NCBI GenBank assembly: GCA_030848705.1
Contig: CM061240.1
Coordinates: forward strand, 23,145,001-23,209,000
From: Heracleum sosnowskyi
Lineage: Eukaryota > Streptophyta > Magnoliopsida > Apiales > Apiaceae
DNA: 64,000 nt
Reading direction: 5' to 3'
Shown: positions 58,944 to 64,000 of the stretch, piece after piece
How positions within the stretch are numbered: the stretch's first letter is position 1
Layout of the letters: the number at the start of each line of letters is the position of its first letter
Made by a program: the position numbers and the translations under genes
The notes under the pieces: generated by a model
Databases searched by the model: none
What the model saw: only the letters and a program-made list of their open reading frames with translations
What the model was told of the DNA's origin: nothing

Positions 58944-59567
58944 CTAACAACAATTTCTGGGTTGGAGGCAAAGCGGGTATTTCTTATGCAATGTTACACC
59001 ATGACCATCCACATGGCCATCTTCAGTGTCTATGTCTTCCTTCTTTATACCAGGAGGCAGCTCCCAATCGAATGAGTATAGAAGGTTTGAAATAACTAGC
59101 TCCAGGGTCGTAGCAGCCATATTCATTCCTGGGCAAATCCTGCGACCAGTCCCAAACGGAATATATTCGAAATCGTGTCCTTTATATTGAATGTCATTGT
59201 CGAGGAATCTCTCAGGCAAAAACTCATCTGGATTTTCCCAAACCTTAGGATCCCTATGAATAGCCAAAACATTCACATAGACTATAGTTTTAGATTCGAT
59301 TAAATATCCATTTACAACCAACCTATCCAACGATTCTCGTGGAATAAGGGGAAGAATGGGGTACATTCTCATGGTTTCCTTGATTACTGCTTCTAGATAA
59401 GGAAGCTTTAAATTTTGAAGATCTTCTTCATATATTCTCTCTTTTCCATGCATCATATTCCTCACTTCTTGTTGTGCTTTGCACATCACTCCCGGGTTCT
59501 TTATCAGGCTTGTCATGATCCATATTATTGTGTTTGCTGTTGACTCTGTTCCGGCAAAAAATAAGTT
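58944..59567 (-). pseudogene. Cytochrome P450 (CYP71 clan), C-terminal half (second exon)
   Basis: On the minus strand the frame is open from a likely splice acceptor (GATGCAG at about 59574-59568) to the stop at 58944, about 207 codons. Motifs in order are: I-helix AGTEST, the K-helix E-T-M-R (ExxR), the PERF motif, and the haem-binding FGTGRRICPG. The C-terminus is of CYP71/CYP83 type (SFDWELPPGIKKEDI). The sequence is undamaged, so this exon could still be functional if exon 1 survives. Upstream (59568-59700) is intron-like, then a Copia LTR. The first exon is not in the window. The N-terminal half at 8211-8738 is not its partner, since for a minus-strand gene it lies on the wrong side. 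It is called pseudogene/partial because of the interruption. Confidence 0.85.
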
Positions 59568-60124
59568 CTGCATCAAAACATGTAAATTAACCATTAACTT
59601 AACAGACTGTAAAAATGCATTTTGAACCTTATGGGCCAAGCCATTTTACAGATCGCTCTACATTAGTACTGTGTGCGAGAGAATAAAGAAAGTGTATTTT
59701 ACCATTATAACTGCTTTAATGTTATTTAAGGTGAAATCGATTGAAGATATCTGGCCATCGTTCTTTAACTGAAGTAAGATGTATTGAAGTATTATCTATT
59801 ATCCAAGTCAGCAGTGTTGCCCCATTCCTCCATGTCTCCTCTACATCCTGTCTCTCTCTTGGACTCATTCTCCTGGACCACTTTCCCTCCACCAACCAGC
59901 TGCACACTGTGGACCACCTATCCTTATTTTCTGTTATTGCTTTTTCTTTTGGTTTATTTCTGAACGTTGGATTTATGGTTGTTAGCAGATTCTGTCTGTA
60001 GCTATATAACTATGAGAGGCTCCATCCATTCAGGATAGGAATGATATGATAATATAGTTGTGCTCTGCTTTCAGCTCATATTCTGTCATGTCTGCATTTC
60101 TTAGATCTACTATATCAATCATTA

Positions 60125-60136
60125 TGGTATCAGAGC
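60125..60136 (+). other. Primer-binding site (initiator tRNA-Met), Copia element
   Basis: TGGTATCAGAGC is complementary to the 3' end of plant initiator tRNA-Met, the usual Copia primer, three bases after the LTR end. Confidence 0.9.
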
Positions 60137-60274
60137 TAGTAATGCAGTTCATGAACTGATTTTCTTGAGTATTTTATCTCTGCACATTTCTCATACATTC
60201 ATTCCTTGAAAGCTGTTGTTCTATAACAGATCTGTAAAGGTGAGGTTTTTGTTCCTTGAATACACCTTTTGACA

Positions 60275-60979
60275 ATGACCACTCAAGCTCGAATCACGTA
60301 TGCAGATATGCAAAATCCACTTTTCCTTCATCCATCTGATGGTCCATTATCTCTAAGTGTGACCAAGCTGCAAGGAACCAGTGACTACAGGTCATGGAAG
60401 AGGTCCTTTGAGATTCAGCTATCTTCAAAAAGGAAACTTGGGTTTGTAACTGGGACTGTTACTCGGAGCATTACTGATGAGGCACAAGCAGCTCAATGGG
60501 ACACCTGCAATGATTTGGTAATATCCTGGCTTCATAGTAATGTCTCAGATAATATTAAACAGTCTATTTTGTTCATAAATTCTGCTTGTGAGATCTGGAA
60601 GCATCTAGAAAAACGATTTATGTTAAACAATGGGTCAAGAAAATATAAGCTCAGTAAAGATCTTTATGGACTTAAACAAAATAGGTCTAAGCTAAATGAT
60701 TATTTTACTACTCTCAGTAGCTTGTGGGAGGAAATCGATTCTATGAACACATTACCCACTGTAGTCACTGTAGCAGATGATGTTACCACACTGTTAACTA
60801 CTTTAGAGAAACAAAAGGCTGAAGCAAAGCTTTTTCAGTTTTTAAATGGTCTTGATGACTGCTACTCAGCTATTAGGAGTCAATTTTTAATGCTAAATCC
60901 TTTGCCAACTGTTGAAACTGCTTATGCTGCTGTACAACAAGAGGAATCTCAAAGTATAGTGTTGAATCACTATGTTTAG
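60275..60979 (+). CDS. Copia gag (UBN2-type)
   Basis: The ATG at 60275 starts MTTQARITYADMQNP. Motifs LQGTSDYRSWKRSFEIQL, WLHSNVSDNI and IWKHLEKRF are typical of the N-terminal and UBN2 regions of plant Copia gag. The frame ends at 60979. The zinc-knuckle part continues from 60972 in a different phase, so a frameshift separates it. It would form the particle shell. Confidence 0.85.
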   Translation: MTTQARITYADMQNPLFLHPSDGPLSLSVTKLQGTSDYRSWKRSFEIQLSSKRKLGFVTGTVTRSITDEAQAAQWDTCNDLVISWLHSNVSDNIKQSILFINSACEIWKHLEKRFMLNNGSRKYKLSKDLYGLKQNRSKLNDYFTTLSSLWEEIDSMNTLPTVVTVADDVTTLLTTLEKQKAEAKLFQFLNGLDDCYSAIRSQFLMLNPLPTVETAYAAVQQEESQSIVLNHYV

Positions 60980-63900
60980 TAAAAGTCATGTTGAAGCTAA
61001 AGTTATTAATTGTCATGCCTATGGAGGAAAGGGTCACACTGGTGAAAAATGTTGGTCGGTTGTAGGCTACCCCAGGTGGCACCATAAGTATAAAAGACCA
61101 AACCAAATGAATCAAAAAGGGGGCCAGAGTTCAAGCAAATGGCAATCAAATAAAACTGGGCATCAAGCACACAATGCCTTGACTTGTGCTGATAGTGATA
61201 AATCTGATGTGATGTTCACTCCTCAACAGTTACAACAAATTTTAAAATTGCTACCTACTGCTAATGCTAATGTGCCAGCAGTTAAAGGATATGAAACAGA
61301 AGATGAAATGGAAAATTGCTTTTCTGGTATGGTCACTCTCAATGGGTCAAATGTTCACAAAGACACTTGGATTATAGATTCTGGCGCCAGTGATCACATG
61401 ACTTCAAATCTAAGTACTCTGATTAATGTGCAATCTGCAAAGTCTGAACTCATTATTAAGCTACCAACTGGAGATACAACAAGGATCACACACATTGGAG
61501 ATGTCAATCTCAAGAATGGTTTAGTTCTCAAGAAAGTTCTGTATGTGCCACAATTCAAGCATAATCTTCTATCCATTCATAGACTTGCACAAGACAACAA
61601 GTGTATAGTCAACTTTCAACCTGACACATGTGAGATAGTAGACTCTGCTACTAAAGTTGTTAAAGCTACTGGAAAGTTGCACAATGGGCTATATTACCTG
61701 GTAGACAACTCTCTTGCTGAGCCTCTATGTGCAAACCTTAGTACTACAACAATCAACCAGTACACTCTGTGGCATCACAGGCTGGGTCATGCACCCTTAT
61801 CTAAGCTCAAACATGTACATTTTTTGAAGTCAAAGGTGCAACCTAGCTCTCAAATCTGTGTGACTTGCCCTCTGTCAAAGTTCTCTAAACTGCCCTATGA
61901 TCTGAGCACCAGTCAAGCAGCTAATCCTTTTGAACTGGTTCATCTTGATACCTGGGGGCCTTACAAGGTTTCAACTAGAGGTCACTACAAGTATTTCTTA
62001 ACAGTTGTTGATGACTGTACCAGGTTCACTTGGGTCTTCTTGATGCAACACAAGTCTGACTTCCTTGATACATTGAAACTATTCTACAAGTATGTCAAGA
62101 ATCATTTCAACAAATGTGTTTTGCATCTACGTACTGACAATGCCCCAGAGTTTTCTGATCCTAAGTGCAGAGCTTTTTATGCTGAGAATGGCACTCTGCA
62201 TCAAACATCATGTGTTGGTCGTCCTCAACAGAATGCTAGAGTTGAGCGTCGTCACAGAACAATATTGGAAATGGCTCGTTGTCTAAGGTTCCAAGCTAAA
62301 TTACCTTTGTCGACTATGTGGGGGGAGTGCATAATGACAGCTGTTTACCTCATCAACCGTCTGCCAACTCCTGTACTAGGTAATCAATCCCCTTTCAAAT
62401 GTCTTTTCAATAAAGAACCTGAATACGAATTACTTAAAGTGTTTGGGTGTCTTGCTTTTGCATCGAATCCTGATAATAATGCTGATAAATTCAAAGCAAG
62501 GGGTGTTCCATGTGTATTCCTAGGTTACCCTGTTTCTCAAAAAGGCTATAGACTCTTAGACCTAACCACGAAAACAATGTTTGTTTCACGTGATGTCACT
62601 TTTACAGAAACAGTCTTCCCTTATGATCCATCTAGTGAAAATAACTATATGAAACCTACACCTGTCACGTTACCCCATCAGTCTCCTAAAGAAAGTCTAT
62701 ATGATGATCTAGTGTTTGACACCACAGAAGCCATCGACACAACCCCAAATACCCCAAACACTTCACCTGCTCCAACACCTTCCCCACCACAGGTCAGAAA
62801 ATCTACTAGAACTCATAAACAACCAAACTGGTTAAACGACTATGTACACAACACCTCTACATCTAATCTCACTCAAGTCATTGATTATGAGATACCACCA
62901 GCCTTTCATTGCTTTCTAGCCACTTTAACTGTCACTCCCGATCCTATTAGTTTCACCCAAGCTGTTCAACACACTCACTGGGTTGAAGCCATGAACCAAG
63001 AGCTTCAAGCCCTGGAGGAAAACAACACCTGGTGCATAACCACTTTGCCTCCTGGTAAAAAATCTATAGGCTGCAAATGGTTATATAAAACAAAATACTG
63101 ACCTGATGGTTCCATAGAACGTTATAAGTCACGACTTGTAATCCTTGGTTGTAAACAAATATATGGGATTGACTACTCAGAGACCTTCGCCCCGGTTGCT
63201 AAGCTAACCACTGTTCGTGCCTTGCTTGCTGTTGCAGCCATTCGAGAGTGGCACACTGCACAAATGGATGTAAGCAATGCTTTTTTAAATGGTGATTTGG
63301 ATGAACATGTGTACATGAAATTCCCCCCAGGCTACACAGGCTTCGGTTCAAGAATTACTGTGAATACTTCAACAACTACCTTGGTTGAGTTTGTCTGCAA
63401 GTTGCTCAAGTCCCTCTACGGGCTCAAACAGGCACCGCGACAGTGGTTTAGTAAGCTATCATCTATCTTGCTTGGTATGTCCTATACTCAGTCACAAACT
63501 GATCATAGTCTGTTTTTCAAACACACTGCAACATCTATCACTCTTATACTGGTTTACGTAGATGATATTCTGATATGTGGTGACTCTACATCTGCAATTC
63601 AAGAGATCAAGACCCTTCTCTCGGCAAAATTCCACATGAAGGACTTAGGGCCTGTAAACTACTTTCTAGGGCTTGAGATATCACGTTCTCCTACTGGGTT
63701 CTTTGTCTCTCAGAAGAAATACACCTTGGATTTACTTAAGGAATATGGGTTGTCAAATGCTACACCTTTAAAAGTTCCCATGGACACCCATCTTAAGTTA
63801 ACTCCTTACAAAGGAACTGTGATTCAAAACCCTCATCCATATCAACGCCTCATTGGAAAGCTAATCTATCTCACAGTGACAAGACCGGATATTGCATTTC

Positions 63901-64000
63901 CTGTTCACGTTCTCAGTCAGTACATGCATAACCCAACAAGTGTGCATATGCAAACTGTTAGACGACTGTTGAGATATCTTCTTGCAAACCCTGGACAAGG
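60972..64000 (+). pseudogene. Copia pol: zinc knuckle, protease, integrase, RT (one stop, truncated by window)
   Basis: The knuckle-like CHAYGGKGHTGEKC lacks its second Cys. The protease has Asp-Ser-Gly-Ala-Ser at 61378-61392. Integrase shows LWHHRLGHAPLSKL with the CVTCPLSKF finger part, then the D-D-E core (DTWGPYK, TVVDDCTRF, LRTDNAPEF, NARVERRHRT). A TGA at 63099-63101 replaces an Arg codon (CGA to TGA) before RT. RT continues in the same phase: FAPVAKLTTVRALLAVAA, MDVSNAFLNGDL, LYGLKQAPRQWF and Tyr-Val-Asp-Asp-Ile at about 63555-63569. RPDIAF then leads towards RNase H at the right edge. The single stop and the gag-pol shift are the only lesions seen. Confidence 0.88.

Larger units (their letters stand above)
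59760..64000 (+). mobile_element. Copia LTR retrotransposon, 5' part (runs off window)
   Basis: A 5' LTR, the primer-binding site TGGTATCAGAGC, gag, protease, integrase and RT appear in Copia order (integrase before RT). The LTR ends at about 60121 (TATATCAATCA); its exact start is not resolved and lies between about 59640 and 59815. The element sits in the intron-side flank of the P450 second exon. Because the window ends inside RT/RNase H, the 3' LTR and target duplication cannot be checked. Confidence 0.85.

Noticed and set aside
8211..59567. The N- and C-terminal P450 pieces as one gene with a very long intron
   Set aside because: Both are on the minus strand, but the N-terminal piece lies at the lower coordinate, which is downstream of the C-terminal piece for that strand. 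The order is wrong for splicing.
1..64000. tRNA, rRNA or microRNA genes
   Set aside because: Reading by eye I found no tRNA-like cloverleaf sequence or rRNA segment; the tRNA matches seen are retroelement primer-binding sites only.

Overview
The window is nuclear DNA of a flowering plant, very probably a eudicot. It has AT-rich intergenic sequence, GT-AG introns, a TATA-box promoter, plant LTR-retrotransposon lineages (Copia SIRE, Gypsy Tat, another Copia), CACTA and Emigrant/Lemi-like DNA transposons and Helitron-like ends. The only host genes that look intact are two near-identical copies of a 2-oxoglutarate/Fe(II) dioxygenase of the feruloyl-CoA 6'-hydroxylase / p-coumaroyl-CoA 2'-hydroxylase type. 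This enzyme makes the coumarin core. Halves of a CYP71-clan P450 lie directly downstream of both copies on the opposite strand. That pairing fits a coumarin-rich lineage such as Apiaceae, but the species is an inference.

Layout. 1-4144: 3' end of a SIRE-type Copia element (extra ORF, polypurine tract, 3' LTR). 4145-6683: intergenic DNA. 6684-8210: dioxygenase copy 1. 8211-8738: P450 N-terminal half, minus strand. 9150-9822: Emigrant-like MITE. About 9925-19201: a second, decayed SIRE-type element whose ORF is split by a 4572-bp solo LTR (10251-14822, target duplication GTGCA). 19545-55065: a direct tandem duplication. Each unit is about 16.4 kb once a copy-specific insertion is discounted, and the copies meet at about 38720-38733. 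Each unit carries gene-like exons, a CACTA terminus, a piece of dioxygenase upstream sequence, a Copia integrase relic, AT-rich tandem repeats and one Tat-lineage Gypsy element. The Tat element has dual RNase H, a spliced antisense ORF and a GGTCGAA-motif array. Copy A alone also holds a 2754-bp CACTA element (28142-30895) inserted in the reverse transcriptase; copy B is the empty site. 54967-56395: exon-like triplicated repeats and a Helitron-like end. 56626-58720: dioxygenase copy 2. 58944-59567: P450 C-terminal half, minus strand. About 59760-64000: a Copia element with a single stop in pol, running off the window.

Reading it together: an ancestral dioxygenase plus convergent P450 module was duplicated. 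Each copy then lost a different half of the P450, while retroelements and a segmental duplication filled the space between. The two dioxygenases keep the same catalytic residues, the same 122-bp intron and the same proximal promoter, so both may be expressed. The P450 is not functional as seen here, although the missing first exon of the copy-2 P450 may lie beyond the Copia element outside the window.
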